DNA from: Clostridia bacterium | GTDB lineage: Bacteria > Bacillota > Clostridia > Christensenellales > Pumilibacteraceae | NCBI GenBank assembly: GCA_022791055.1 | Contig: JAAVYI010000032.1 | Coordinates: forward strand, 1-64,000 | DNA length: 64,000 nt | Reading direction: 5' to 3' | Shown: piece by piece, positions 32,987 through 42,484 of the stretch | Layout: the number at the start of each line of letters is the position of its first letter | Position numbering within the stretch: the stretch's first letter is position 1 | Program-made: the position numbers and the translations under genes | Notes under the pieces: generated by a model | What the model was told of the DNA's origin: nothing | The model's input: only the letters and a program-made list of their open reading frames with translations | Databases searched by the model: none

Positions 32987-34013
32987 CGTCGTTGAGCTTG
33001 TACATCAAGTGGATCAAGCGGAATGTGAACGCGTCGTTGAACTGGCGGATATTCAGCCCCGTCGCCTTTTCGATCTTATCGAGGCGATAGATCAACGTGT
33101 TGCGGTGCATGTACATGCTGCGGCTTGTCTCGGAAATATTGAGCGAGTTTTTCATAAACATTTCGGCTGTCGTCATCAGTTCCTCGTCGGCGAGCACCGC
33201 GCGGAAACTGTCGTCGATCAGAGACGAGGCATAGCGCGCAAACGTGTCTGTCTTGACTTCGGCCAGCATTTTGACGAGCGCATATTCCTTGTACGAATAC
33301 ACGTCGGACGACGGGTCGACCAGTTGCCCGTAACGGCAGGCAAACACGGCGTGCGAATAGGCCGGCTCGAGCTGCTCGAACGAATGCACGGCGTCGCCGA
33401 TACAGATCTTGATCGGAAACGGCAACTCTTCGGACAGATTGTCGCGCAAGACGTTTGCGAACTCGTTGGCCGACTGGTATTCGTCGTCGGCCGAACAGGC
33501 GCGCGCATAGGCGATCGTGCCGCCGTCCATTTTGACCAAAACGTCGTTTTCTTCCTTGAACGCTTGCATGAACGACAATAGCGCGGGCAGCTTATTCGGC
33601 GGACAAAACAGCGCCATCATGTAATAGTCGGCCTGTCGGAAATTGCTTTTGAGCGCCAAGATCTGCGTTTCGGTCGCCTCACCGCACAGTAGTAAGCGCA
33701 TACGCTCGTTGTCGTCGACGGTGTGCGCCAACTCGTTTTCGATCAGCCGCGCCGCCAAACGCGCGCAGATCAGACCGACTTCGCCGCAACCGACGATCGC
33801 GCCGATACGGATCGGCCGCGTCTGCACGGCAAAATAGGTGACGTTATTCGCCTCGTCGCATATAGGCAGTGCGGCCAGTTCCTTTTCGGAAAACAGCCGA
33901 AAAGGAGCAGGCTCGCCCGTCGCGCCTTCCAGTTGGCCGCCCATATCGAACAGCGTTACGTCTGCGCCCGTCGCGGCCGCGATCGGCTGAATTGTATAGT
34001 CCAACTTCGGCAT
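32982..34013 (-). CDS. PucR/CdaR-type transcriptional regulator
   Basis: 343 residues. The C-terminal ~60 residues hold the PucR helix-turn-helix: 'NSLNISETSRSMYMHRNTLIYRLDKIEKATGL'. The upstream part carries a GGDEF-like degenerate region typical of CdaR-family sensors. Such proteins respond to small acids or purine breakdown products; here the ligand is unknown. It lies seven bp behind metY, so it may regulate that operon or the following malic-enzyme gene. The start has only weak ACGG before ATG. Confidence 0.85.
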   Translation of the reverse strand: MPKLDYTIQPIAAATGADVTLFDMGGQLEGATGEPAPFRLFSEKELAALPICDEANNVTYFAVQTRPIRIGAIVGCGEVGLICARLAARLIENELAHTVDDNERMRLLLCGEATETQILALKSNFRQADYYMMALFCPPNKLPALLSFMQAFKEENDVLVKMDGGTIAYARACSADDEYQSANEFANVLRDNLSEELPFPIKICIGDAVHSFEQLEPAYSHAVFACRYGQLVDPSSDVYSYKEYALVKMLAEVKTDTFARYASSLIDDSFRAVLADEELMTTAEMFMKNSLNISETSRSMYMHRNTLIYRLDKIEKATGLNIRQFNDAFTFRLIHLMYKLNDV

Positions 34014-34019
34014 ACCGTT

Positions 34020-35276
34020 TTATGCGAGCGCTTGCGTAAGGTCGGCGATAATGTCGGCCGCGCTCTCGATCCCCACCGACAGCCGCATGGTGCCGGGCTT
34101 GATGCCGGCGGCGACCAACTCCGCATCGCTCAACTGCCTATGCGTACTTGACGCCGGGTGCAAAATGCCGCTGCGCACGTCGGCCACGTGGACGACGATC
34201 GCGATCATTTTCAGTTTGTTCATAAAGGCGACGGCCTCGTCGCGGCTCGACATTTCAAACGAGATGACGCCGCTCGCCCGTCCGCCCAAATATTTTTGCG
34301 CGCGCGCATAGTCGGCGTCACCCGATAAACCGGGATATTTGACCGAAACGATCTTCTTTTGCCCCGCCAAAAATTCGGCGACTTTTTGCGCGTTCTCGCT
34401 GTGTCGCTGCATTCTCAAATGCAATGTCTCCAGTCCCATATTGGTCAAAAACGCATTCATCGGCGAAGGAGCAAACCCCATATCGCGCATCAGTTGCACG
34501 CGCGCCTTGACGATATACGCCGCTTTGCCGAACGTTTCGGTGTACGAAAGCCCGTGATAGCTTGGGTCGGGTCGGCTCAATCCCGTATACCCCGCGCCCG
34601 CCCAGTCGAACGTGCCGCCGTCGACCACGATCCCGCCGAGCGCGACGGCATGGCCGTCGATGTATTTGGACGTCGAGTGTACGACAATATCGGCGCCGTA
34701 CTCGAACGGGCGGCAAATGGCCGGCGTAGCGAACGTATTGTCGACGATCAGCGGCAGTTTATGCTTGTGCGCGACGTTTGCGACCGCTTCTATGTCCAAC
34801 ACCGTCAAAGCGGGGTTTGCGATCGTCTCGCCGAAAATCGCTTTTGTATTCGGGCGAATGGCCGCCTCGAGCGCGGCCAAATCGTTGGGATCGACAAAGG
34901 TCGTCTCGATGCCCAGCTTTTTGAGCGTTACGTTAAACAGATTGAACGTACCGCCGTAAATGTTGGCCGCCGAAACGATGTGATCGCCCGCGCCGGCAAT
35001 GTTGAGAATGGCAACCATACTGGCCGCCTGTCCTGCCGACGTGTACATGGCGCCCACGCCGCCCTCGAGATCGGCGACTTTGTTTTCGAGCGCCGCCGTC
35101 GTCGGATTGGCGAGCCGCGTGTAAAAAAATCCGTCGGCTTTCAAGTCGAACAGGTCGCCCACCGTGTCGGCCGAATCGTATTTAAATGTCGTGCTTTGCG
35201 CAATCGGCACGACGCGCGGCTGCCCGTTGGTCGGCGCGTAGCCGCTCTGCACGCATTTGGTATCTATTTCTGCCAT
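34020..35276 (-). CDS. metY: O-acetylhomoserine sulfhydrylase
   Basis: PLP enzyme of 418 residues in the Cys/Met-metabolism family, making homocysteine from O-acetylhomoserine and sulfide. The PLP lysine is in 'VVHSTSKYIDGHAVALGG' near residue 207, and 'TSAGQAASMVAILNIAGAGDHIV' and the long C-terminus are typical of MetY rather than MetB/MetC. ATG with AAGGAG upstream. No SAM riboswitch is in the 49-bp leader. It lies with a branched-chain aminotransferase and a PucR-type regulator. Confidence 0.92.
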   Translation of the reverse strand: MAEIDTKCVQSGYAPTNGQPRVVPIAQSTTFKYDSADTVGDLFDLKADGFFYTRLANPTTAALENKVADLEGGVGAMYTSAGQAASMVAILNIAGAGDHIVSAANIYGGTFNLFNVTLKKLGIETTFVDPNDLAALEAAIRPNTKAIFGETIANPALTVLDIEAVANVAHKHKLPLIVDNTFATPAICRPFEYGADIVVHSTSKYIDGHAVALGGIVVDGGTFDWAGAGYTGLSRPDPSYHGLSYTETFGKAAYIVKARVQLMRDMGFAPSPMNAFLTNMGLETLHLRMQRHSENAQKVAEFLAGQKKIVSVKYPGLSGDADYARAQKYLGGRASGVISFEMSSRDEAVAFMNKLKMIAIVVHVADVRSGILHPASSTHRQLSDAELVAAGIKPGTMRLSVGIESAADIIADLTQALA

Positions 35277-35325
35277 TTGTCTATTCTCCTTCTGTCAGCG
35301 CTCGTTTGCCCGGTTTTCGCGCGTG

Positions 35326-36384
35326 TTACTGCAACCGCACGACCCAACCGAACGGATCTTCGCGCTTGCCGGTCTGAATACCGGTCAACTCGTCGTACAC
35401 CGAACGGGTGATCTCGCCCATTTTGCCGCCGCCGACGAGGTAGTCTTTGTCGCCGTAGCCGATCGTGCCGACCGGCGAGATGACGGCGGCCGTACCCGTG
35501 CCGAATACCTCGGTCAGCTTGCCGTTTTTCGCGCCCTCGATAATATCGGCGATCGCAACTTCCTTTTCCTCGACCTCGACGCCGCGGCTACGCAGCAACT
35601 CGATGACGCTGCGGCGCGTAATACCGGGCAGGATCGAGCCGAGCAGCGCCGGAGTGACGACTTTGCCGTCAAGCACGAAAAAGATATTCATCGAGCCGAC
35701 TTCTTCGACGTACTTATGTTCTTTGGCGTCTAACCACATGACTTGGTCGTAGCCCAGTCCCGCCGCCTTTTCGCCGGCTTTTAAGGACGCGGCATAGTTG
35801 CCGACCACTTTATGGTGTCCGGTGCCGCCGCGCGCCGCGCGCACGTAATGTTCTTCGACGTACAGCTTGACCGGCTCTAATCCGTGCGCGTAATATGCGC
35901 CGGACGGACTCAAAATAATAAAGAAAATGTAGTCGTGCGCCGCATGTACGCCGAGCGCGGTCTCGGTCGCGATCACCGTCGGGCGGATATACAGCGACTC
36001 GCCCTCGCCGGTCGGGATCCAATCCTTTTCCAAAAGCACCAACTGCTTCAATGCGTCCAACACGAAATCGACGTCGATCGGCGGTATGCAAATGCGCGCG
36101 TCCGACTCGTTCATGCGCTCGAAGTTGTTGCGCGGACGGAACAGGCGAATTTCGCCCTTGTCGTTCTTGTACGCTTTAGTCCCCTCGAATACGGCCTGTC
36201 CGTAGTGGAATACCGACGTCGACGGGTCGAGCGTGAACGGCGCATACGGCTGAATACGCGCGTTGCCCCACTGTCCGTTGTGATACTCCATCACGAACAT
36301 GTGATCGGTAAAAATTTTGCCGAATCCCAATTTGCCTTGCGGTTTCTGTTTGGGGGTCTTTGTCTTGATGATCTCGAGTTCCAT
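35326..36384 (-). CDS. ilvE: Branched-chain amino acid aminotransferase
   Basis: Class IV PLP aminotransferase, 352 residues, of the larger BCAT II type. The PLP lysine is in 'GGTGHHKVVGNYAASLKA' near residue 195; 'HYGQAVFEGTKAYKN' and 'RLFRPRNNFERMN' near residues 60-90 and 'VFGTGTAAVISPVG' near 294 are family signatures. Interconverts Leu, Ile and Val with their keto acids. AAGGAAG lies before the ATG. Confidence 0.94.
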   Translation of the reverse strand: MELEIIKTKTPKQKPQGKLGFGKIFTDHMFVMEYHNGQWGNARIQPYAPFTLDPSTSVFHYGQAVFEGTKAYKNDKGEIRLFRPRNNFERMNESDARICIPPIDVDFVLDALKQLVLLEKDWIPTGEGESLYIRPTVIATETALGVHAAHDYIFFIILSPSGAYYAHGLEPVKLYVEEHYVRAARGGTGHHKVVGNYAASLKAGEKAAGLGYDQVMWLDAKEHKYVEEVGSMNIFFVLDGKVVTPALLGSILPGITRRSVIELLRSRGVEVEEKEVAIADIIEGAKNGKLTEVFGTGTAAVISPVGTIGYGDKDYLVGGGKMGEITRSVYDELTGIQTGKREDPFGWVVRLQ

Positions 36385-36423
36385 ATGTTCACTTCCTTAA
36401 GAAAATGTATTTCGATGTAAAAG

Positions 36424-37035
36424 TCAGTCGATACACACAAACCGCTTGCCTTTGTGTTCGACCGTCGCGCGGCCGGCCGTTACTTCAGCCACCGCTTGCG
36501 GCAAGTTTTCCGTTCCGTACACCTGTAGGCATACGGTACTATTATACTCGATCGCGTCGATTTTGCATAGCAAATGAGACGGTATTTTTTTGATTTTATT
36601 ACACCCGGCGAAATCGGTCGCGATCTCGTAGGCGTCCGCCTCGCGGTACACCGTCTCGCCCGCCGCCCGCACGGCCGCCGCCGCGCAACCGCTGTACGCC
36701 CGCGTCAAGCCGCCCGCGCCCAACTTGATCCCGCCGAACCAACGCACAACGGCAATCAGAGAACAGCGCAAGCCGTTGTTTTTGACGACCTCGAGAATGG
36801 GCATACCGGCCGTTCCCGACGGCTCGCCGTCGTCGGAAAAGCGGTGTATCGCGCCGGCCGGATCGGCTACATAGCCGTAGCAAACGTGCGTCGCGTCGGC
36901 GTGCCGATCCCGCAGTTCCCGAATAAACGCCTGTGCCTCCGCCTCGTCGGCAATCGGCCGCGTGTACGCGAGAAAGACCGATTTTTCGATCGTCGTGCGC
37001 GTCTCGCCCGCCTTGACTGCGCGGTATTCCCTCAT
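36424..37035 (-). CDS. YigZ/IMPACT family protein
   Basis: 203 residues with the UPF0029 signature 'RFSDDGEPSGTAGMPIL' and 'VVRWFGGIKLGAGGL' (residues ~68-110), and a C-terminal DUF1949-type ferredoxin-like part. Family members are linked to translation control in eukaryotes; the bacterial role is not established. It overlaps the end of tyrS by four bases (ATGA), so the two are co-translated. Confidence 0.9.
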   Translation of the reverse strand: MREYRAVKAGETRTTIEKSVFLAYTRPIADEAEAQAFIRELRDRHADATHVCYGYVADPAGAIHRFSDDGEPSGTAGMPILEVVKNNGLRCSLIAVVRWFGGIKLGAGGLTRAYSGCAAAAVRAAGETVYREADAYEIATDFAGCNKIKKIPSHLLCKIDAIEYNSTVCLQVYGTENLPQAVAEVTAGRATVEHKGKRFVCID

Positions 37036-38243
37036 TGCAACGTGACTCGTATATGGATCTTTTTGCCCTTATGCAAGACAAATTCGTTGCCCACGCGCAA
37101 CGTCGCGGGGGTAGCATTCACGTCGGTCACTTTGGTTTCGTTGAGTTTGACGCCGCCGCCCTCGATCAGCCGCCGCGCCTCGCTCTTGGTTTTGGCGACA
37201 CCGGCTAATACCATAATATCGGGTACGGGCGTATCGACGCCGGCAGAAACGACCGCTTGCGGCATGTGTTCGGCGTCGCCCGAAAACGCCGAAAGCGCCT
37301 CTTGCTGCGCCTTGTCCGCCTCTGTCTCGCCGTGTACCAGTTTCGTCACCTCGTAGGCCAAACGCTTTTTGGCCTCGTTCATGCGCTCGTCGCGGTACTG
37401 CGTCAGCCTCTCGATTTCGTCCAGCTCCATGAACGTCAACAGCTTCATGCACTCGGCGACTTTGATGTCCTCGACGTTGCGGAAGTACTGATAGAACTCG
37501 TACGGCGTCGTTTTCTCCGCGTCCAGCCACAGCGCGCCTTTGGCGGTCTTGCCCATTTTGCGGCCGTCGGACGTTTCCAAAAGCGTGAACGTCATCGCGT
37601 AGGCGTCGACGCCGTCCTTGCGGCGAATGAGGTCGGCACCGGCCAAAATGTTGCTCCACTGGTCGTTGCCGCCGCACTCCAGTTTGACGCCGCGCTGCTT
37701 ATACAAGACGTAGAAATCATACGCTTGCATCAACATGTAGTTGAACTCGAGGAACGAAAGCCCTTTCTCGAGACGCTGCTTGTAGCAGTCGGCCGTCAGC
37801 ATCTTGTTGACCGAGAACATCGGGCCGAACTCGCGCAAAAAGTCAATGTAGTTAAGTCCCAACAGCCAGTCGCCGTTGTTGACCATGACGGCGGCGTTTT
37901 CGCCCTCGAAACGGATAAAGCGCGCCATTTGCTTTCTGAACGCCTCGCAGTTGTGCGCGATCGTCTCTTTGGTCATCATCGAGCGCATATCGGTGCGTCC
38001 CGACGGGTCGCCGATCATCGCCGTGCCGCCGCCGATCAACGCGATCGGCTTATGCCCGGCGCGTTGCATGTGCGCCATCGCCATAATGGGAATGTAATGC
38101 CCGATGTGCAGACTGTCGGCCGTCGGGTCGAATCCGACATAGAACGGGACGCTTTCACTGTCCAACAGCTTGCGCAGATCGTCCTCGTACACCGTCTGCT
38201 TGATAAATCCTCTTTCGTATAAAATATCGAGTGCGTTTTTCAT
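37032..38243 (-). CDS. tyrS: Tyrosyl-tRNA synthetase
   Basis: Class I enzyme of 403 residues. HIGH motif is 'ADSLHIGHYIPI' near residue 45; the KMSKS region is 'GRKMGKTAKG' near residue 232, the KMGKT variant usual for one TyrRS subgroup. Residues ~340-403 form an S4 RNA-binding domain. ATG with GAGG upstream. It lies one bp after the aminotransferase stop in a long operon that begins at apbE or earlier. Confidence 0.96.
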   Translation of the reverse strand: MKNALDILYERGFIKQTVYEDDLRKLLDSESVPFYVGFDPTADSLHIGHYIPIMAMAHMQRAGHKPIALIGGGTAMIGDPSGRTDMRSMMTKETIAHNCEAFRKQMARFIRFEGENAAVMVNNGDWLLGLNYIDFLREFGPMFSVNKMLTADCYKQRLEKGLSFLEFNYMLMQAYDFYVLYKQRGVKLECGGNDQWSNILAGADLIRRKDGVDAYAMTFTLLETSDGRKMGKTAKGALWLDAEKTTPYEFYQYFRNVEDIKVAECMKLLTFMELDEIERLTQYRDERMNEAKKRLAYEVTKLVHGETEADKAQQEALSAFSGDAEHMPQAVVSAGVDTPVPDIMVLAGVAKTKSEARRLIEGGGVKLNETKVTDVNATPATLRVGNEFVLHKGKKIHIRVTLQ

Positions 38244-38244
38244 G

Positions 38245-39438
38245 TTATTTTACCTCACTTAGTTTCTTTTTCAATAAATCTCCCAAAGCATGGATCCCTT
38301 TGTCGATCTGTTCGGGGTCGGCGTTGGAATAGTTGAGCCGTATGGTGTTCAGCCCGCTGCCGTCGGCATAGAATACTTGGCCTTGGATATAGGCGACGTT
38401 ACATTCGAGCGCGGCCGGCAACAGCTTAACCGTGTCGACGCCGGCGGGCAGTTCGCCCCAGATGAACAGACCTCCGTCGGGGTCGGTGTGTCGAAATTCC
38501 GCAGGCATATATTTTTCGATCGCGTCGATCATCGCCGTTTTGCGGCGCAGATAGAGCGGCAAACTTTTTTCGATGTTGGGCGTCAAATATCCTTTTTCGA
38601 GATACTTCTCGACGATCTTCTGCGCCAAGTTGGACGTGTGCAAATCGGTGCCCTGCTTGCCGATTGCCATTTTACGAAGGATCGCTTTGTCGCCGACCGC
38701 AACGCCGACGCGCAAGCCCGGCGAGATGATTTTGGAAAAGCTGGATATGTACACCACGTTGTTGTCCGCATCGAAACTTTTGAGCGACGGCACCGCCTTG
38801 CCCGAAAACCGCAACTTGCCGTAAGGGTCGTCCTCGAGTACTATAACGCCGTATTTGGCGGTCAATTTCGCAATCGCTTTGCGGTTTTCTTCGGTGTACG
38901 TGCGCCCGGTCGGGTTGGAGAACGTCGGCACAACGTACAGCAGTTTCGGCTTGTATGCAACGATCTTTTTCTCCAGATCGTCGAGGTCGAGGCCTTCGGC
39001 ACAGGCTTTGACGCCGACGGCGCGCCCCTCGTAGGAATCGATGATCGGCAACACCGCCAAATAGGTCGGATCTTCGACCAACACGACGTCGCCCTTATTC
39101 AGCAGCGCCTTGCTCAATAGATCGATGCCCTGCTGTCCGCCGCTGATGACCAGCGTGTTATCGGTGTCGATCCCGGTAATCCCGACGTCTCGCACATACT
39201 CGACCAGCCGCTGCCGCAGCGACAAAAAGCCTTCGGTCGTGCCGTACTGCAACAGCGAAACGTCGGCCGACGCCAACAGTTCTTGCGTGATGTCGGCAAT
39301 CTCTTTTAACGGTAAACACTCTTTGGCCGGTAAGCCGCCCGCAAAGGAAATGATCTCCGGGCGGCTGAGCAGTTTAAAAATCTCGCGGGTTGCCGTTCCG
39401 TTCATGTTGGCCATTCTGTCGGCAAATTTCGGTTGCAT
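38245..39438 (-). CDS. Aminotransferase class I/II (2-aminoadipate/MocR-like)
   Basis: PLP fold-type I enzyme, 397 residues. 'FAGGLPAKECLPL' near residue 30, 'LEDDPYGKLRF' and the PLP-lysine segment 'YISSFSKIISPGLRVG' near residue 230 are those of the LysN/2-aminoadipate transaminase and MocR catalytic domains, but there is no N-terminal winged helix. Substrate is likely an aromatic or branched amino acid; not certain. ATG with AAGGAG eight nt upstream. Confidence 0.9.
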   Translation of the reverse strand: MQPKFADRMANMNGTATREIFKLLSRPEIISFAGGLPAKECLPLKEIADITQELLASADVSLLQYGTTEGFLSLRQRLVEYVRDVGITGIDTDNTLVISGGQQGIDLLSKALLNKGDVVLVEDPTYLAVLPIIDSYEGRAVGVKACAEGLDLDDLEKKIVAYKPKLLYVVPTFSNPTGRTYTEENRKAIAKLTAKYGVIVLEDDPYGKLRFSGKAVPSLKSFDADNNVVYISSFSKIISPGLRVGVAVGDKAILRKMAIGKQGTDLHTSNLAQKIVEKYLEKGYLTPNIEKSLPLYLRRKTAMIDAIEKYMPAEFRHTDPDGGLFIWGELPAGVDTVKLLPAALECNVAYIQGQVFYADGSGLNTIRLNYSNADPEQIDKGIHALGDLLKKKLSEVK

Positions 39439-39458
39439 AATGTAAACTCTCCTTGATG

Positions 39459-39962
39459 CTATAAATACGATTTGGGCGGCAACAGTCGCACGGTCAGCCA
39501 GGTCGCAAGACCTACCACCACGCCGGCCGCCACGCTTGCGATCAGCATGAGCGGCAGCACACCCATGATATTGACACCGGTGATCAGGCTCGCCACACCG
39601 AGTTGCACGGCGTTGAACACGACGGCGCTCAATAGCGAAATGCTCATGATACTGATATGCGGGAACAATAAACAATACAGCGCGGCGGTCACCGCGAACG
39701 CCGCCAGTCCCGCCGGCAACGAGTACATGAGCGATGCGATATTGCCCGAAAACAGCGCGCCTAAGAAACATTTACTCAGTAGCACGATCAGCGCGTCGCC
39801 GTAGCCTAAGAGAATGAGCGCGGTGAACACGACGGCATTCGCAAGCCCCAACTTGGCCCCGGGCGCGAACGTGAACAGCGGCGGGAATGCGGCCTCGATG
39901 AGGAAAGCGATGAGCGCGATCGCGGTAAACAGCGCGATTCTTGTCAAACGTTTGGTCGTCAT
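39459..39962 (-). CDS. Gx transporter family membrane protein (EetB-like)
   Basis: 167 residues, five to six hydrophobic helices. It is of the 'heptaprenyl diphosphate synthase component I / Gx transporter' family: 'FTAIALIAFLIEAAFPPLF', 'GAKLGLANAVVFTALILLG' and a glycine-rich C-terminal helix. In the extracellular electron-transfer locus of Listeria and Lactobacillales a protein of this kind (EetB) lies beside a NusG-II protein and an ApbE-type flavin transferase, the same trio as here. It overlaps the NusG-II stop by four bases. Confidence 0.78.
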   Translation of the reverse strand: MTTKRLTRIALFTAIALIAFLIEAAFPPLFTFAPGAKLGLANAVVFTALILLGYGDALIVLLSKCFLGALFSGNIASLMYSLPAGLAAFAVTAALYCLLFPHISIMSISLLSAVVFNAVQLGVASLITGVNIMGVLPLMLIASVAAGVVVGLATWLTVRLLPPKSYL

Positions 39963-40342
39963 TTCTGTCCGGTACTCCCGTTGATCGCCCCGTCGGCGCG
40001 AATGGTGACGGTCACGCGATTCGGCAGGCAAACGATACTCTGATTTTCGTGTCGTATGCGGCCGGTATGCTCGCACACCTTGTCCGGGCAGGCGGGCGCG
40101 GTGACGTAGACGCTGCCGCCCTCGATGACAACCGTCAGCGTCTCCAGTTCTACCGTGCGATCGGCGTCGAGCGGATAGACGGCGGAAAAGCCGGGCGCTA
40201 CGATTTCGACAGACGCGCCTTTACGGCGGTACGCGCCCCACACGACCAAAACGGTCAAGGCGATCGCCGCGGCGAACACGATGAGATCGCTCCACCCGAA
40301 CGGCTTACTGCGCCGCGCTGCCTCCAGCTTTACGCGGTCCAC
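39959..40342 (-). CDS. NusG domain II protein (EetA-like)
   Basis: 127 residues. One transmembrane segment at ~20-38, then an extracytoplasmic NusG-II-type beta domain with paired cysteines in 'TAPACPDKVCEHTG' and a later 'IVCLP'. GTG start, with a weak GGA in front, overlapping the apbE stop by 13 bp. NusG-II proteins next to ApbE and a Gx transporter are typical of flavinylation/electron-transfer loci. Confidence 0.82.
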   Translation of the reverse strand: MDRVKLEAARRSKPFGWSDLIVFAAAIALTVLVVWGAYRRKGASVEIVAPGFSAVYPLDADRTVELETLTVVIEGGSVYVTAPACPDKVCEHTGRIRHENQSIVCLPNRVTVTIRADGAINGSTGQK

Positions 40343-41472
40343 TCGATTTCCGTATACGCCTTATAGCCCGTATACGCCTCCGTGTAGGCCAGCTCGACAC
40401 CGCTACGCGCAAACCGTCCGTCGTCGGTTAACAGCAAGGCGCTATAGCCCGTTTTGCTTAAAAACCGCATACCCTCGTCTATGCCCATGACGCTGACCGC
40501 CGTCGCATAAGCGTCGCACAGCAGACTCGATTCGCCGACGACCGTCGCCGAAATGATGTGCGCGCCGGTGTTGACATAGCGTTCGCCGTCGTAGGCAACG
40601 CCGACGGGCAACCCGTCGCGGCCGATGATGTGCGGCACAGCCAAACCGTTTTGATAAAAATAGTATCGCTCGTAGTCGCCGCTCGTCACAATGCTCGTGT
40701 CTCCGGCATGGTGCAACACCGTCACATAGTCGCGCACAAAAGCCGGGCGCGGGCGCGGGTCGGTCACGCCGACGTACCAGTCCTCGTCGCGACCCTTTCG
40801 GTCGTTGAAATATTTTCCGACCAAATACAGATTGCCGCTGACGTCGATGCGCGCCGACAGCCCGAACTTGCGGGCGATCTCGGCGCAGCGGTCGGCCGCC
40901 CAGCCTTTGGCAACCGCGCCCAGATCGATCTCGACAGGCGCGTTTTTGGTCAACGTATAGCCGCCGTCGGTCTCGGTCAGCGTCCAACTGTCCGGCGTGG
41001 CGGTTTTAAGCGCCGATTGCACCGAATCATAGTCCGGAAGCGTCTCCGGCGAAGGGTACGGCTCTTGCCCGAACAGCGGCGTGTAGCGGTGTATGCTTTC
41101 GGCGTCGACGTGCCACAGTTTGGACAGCGGCAGCAACGCGACGTTGAACGCGCCGAAAGTCTCACGAAACAGCGTTTCGGCCTTACGCAAAAGCGTATAG
41201 CACGTCTCGCCGACGGCCACCGTTTCTCCTACGGCCGCGGCGTTAAAGAGGCCGATCTCGCTGTCCGGGTTCGTCGCGTCGGCGCAAACCGCCAAATCGT
41301 CGAACAGCGCGAACATTTCTTCGGCCGCGGCTTGCGCATTTCGCCCGTACAGGCGAACGCCGACGGAAATATCGCTGTCGAACACGACGCGACTGTCCTC
41401 GTAGACCGACCGACAGCCCGCTAAGGAACTTATAAGCAGTATACACAGCGCTATGGCGATCGGTCGTTTCAA
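40330..41472 (-). CDS. apbE: ApbE-family FAD:protein FMN transferase, lipoprotein
   Basis: 380 residues. A lipobox LAGC near residue 17-20 ends the signal sequence, so the enzyme is anchored outside the membrane. The ApbE signature 'EIDLGAVAKGWAADRC' is near residue 187 and the Mg/FAD site 'LCDAYATAVSVMG' near residue 320. Family members attach FMN to Thr/Ser in extracytoplasmic redox proteins; no target with the D-x-x-[ST]-G-[AS]-[ST] motif is obvious among its neighbours. TTG start with AGAGG seven nt upstream. First gene of the Eet-like trio. Confidence 0.9.
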   Translation of the reverse strand: MKRPIAIALCILLISSLAGCRSVYEDSRVVFDSDISVGVRLYGRNAQAAAEEMFALFDDLAVCADATNPDSEIGLFNAAAVGETVAVGETCYTLLRKAETLFRETFGAFNVALLPLSKLWHVDAESIHRYTPLFGQEPYPSPETLPDYDSVQSALKTATPDSWTLTETDGGYTLTKNAPVEIDLGAVAKGWAADRCAEIARKFGLSARIDVSGNLYLVGKYFNDRKGRDEDWYVGVTDPRPRPAFVRDYVTVLHHAGDTSIVTSGDYERYYFYQNGLAVPHIIGRDGLPVGVAYDGERYVNTGAHIISATVVGESSLLCDAYATAVSVMGIDEGMRFLSKTGYSALLLTDDGRFARSGVELAYTEAYTGYKAYTEIEWTA

Positions 41473-41503
41473 ACAGGCACCTCTATATGCGGATTCGTCT
41501 ATA

Positions 41504-42358
41504 TTACTTTCTTACAAAGATCAGGCCGATCGTTTCCGGCCCGCAGTGACAGCCGACGACCGGGCCGACCGGTTGCATCCAAATTTCAACGCCCGGATGC
41601 TTTTCCCCGATCAGGTCGGCGACGTACTGCGCGTCCTCGTCGGCGTCGGCGTTCATGATAACGGCCGGATAGCTTTCGTCGATCTCGCCCTCGTCCATAA
41701 ACTCGACCAACCGATGTAGCGACTTCTTTCTGCCCTTGACCTTTTCGGTGTTGACGAGCGCGCCGTCGGCATTCGTCATGATGATCGGCTTGAGGTTAAA
41801 CAGCGTCCCCATCGCCGCCTTGAACGACGACAGCCGCCCGCCGCGCTTGAGATACTCGAGGTCGGCGACGGTGAAATAGCACGCCACTTTTTTGCGCAGA
41901 TCCTCGACGTAGCGGACGACTTCGGCATCGGACGCGCCCGCGTTATGCTTAATCGCCGCATGATAGGCCACCATACCCGCGCCCATACTGATCCCGTATG
42001 TATCGACGGTGGTGATCGTGCGGGTCGGATACTTCTCTTTCAGCTCGTCGATCGCCGTTTGCATGGCGGCGAACGTGCCGCTCATGGCGTGGGAGAACGT
42101 CACATATAAAATGTCCTCGCCGGCGGCCAGCACCGGCTCGAAATACTGCATATAGTCATAGCTGTTCAACGCTTGCGTTTTAACGACCGCACCGGCGCGC
42201 ATCCCGTCGAAAAACGCTTTGGTATCGGTGTTCTCGCCCAGGTCGTAAAAATGCTCTTCGCCGTTGACCGTGTAGGGCATTCGGATCAGCGTCGCGCCCA
42301 GATCTTTGAATCGCGCGAACGGGATCTCGCTGTTACTGTCACAAAAATATCTGCTCAC
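41504..42358 (-). CDS. DegV family fatty-acid-binding protein
   Basis: 284 residues of the DegV fold, which binds a single fatty acid and serves fatty-acid kinase in some Firmicutes. The family core 'VTFSHAMSGTFAAMQTA' and 'GAGMVAYHAA' are present, with the C-terminal segment 'GPVVGCHCGPETIG', where many members have THTGPGT; two cysteines replace threonines here. Start GTG with GAAGGAC upstream; promoter at 42418-42447. It may be cotranscribed with apbE 31 bp further on. Confidence 0.88.
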   Translation of the reverse strand: MSRYFCDSNSEIPFARFKDLGATLIRMPYTVNGEEHFYDLGENTDTKAFFDGMRAGAVVKTQALNSYDYMQYFEPVLAAGEDILYVTFSHAMSGTFAAMQTAIDELKEKYPTRTITTVDTYGISMGAGMVAYHAAIKHNAGASDAEVVRYVEDLRKKVACYFTVADLEYLKRGGRLSSFKAAMGTLFNLKPIIMTNADGALVNTEKVKGRKKSLHRLVEFMDEGEIDESYPAVIMNADADEDAQYVADLIGEKHPGVEIWMQPVGPVVGCHCGPETIGLIFVRK

Positions 42359-42417
42359 GGTAAATGTCCTTCCTTATCTTTTTGCCTCGATCGGATTCCC
42401 AAACTTGATTACTTTTT

Positions 42418-42447
42418 ATTATACTACACCGAACGCGAAAAAAGCAA
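42418..42447 (-). promoter_or_regulatory. SigmaA promoter of the degV unit
   Basis: TTGCTT (42442-42447), 18 nt, TATAAT (42418-42423) on the minus strand. This is the nearest clear promoter for the long degV-apbE-tyrS-yigZ series. Confidence 0.82.
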
Positions 42448-42484
42448 GCGATTTACCCAACCGATTGTTTTCGCCGTCCTCTTT

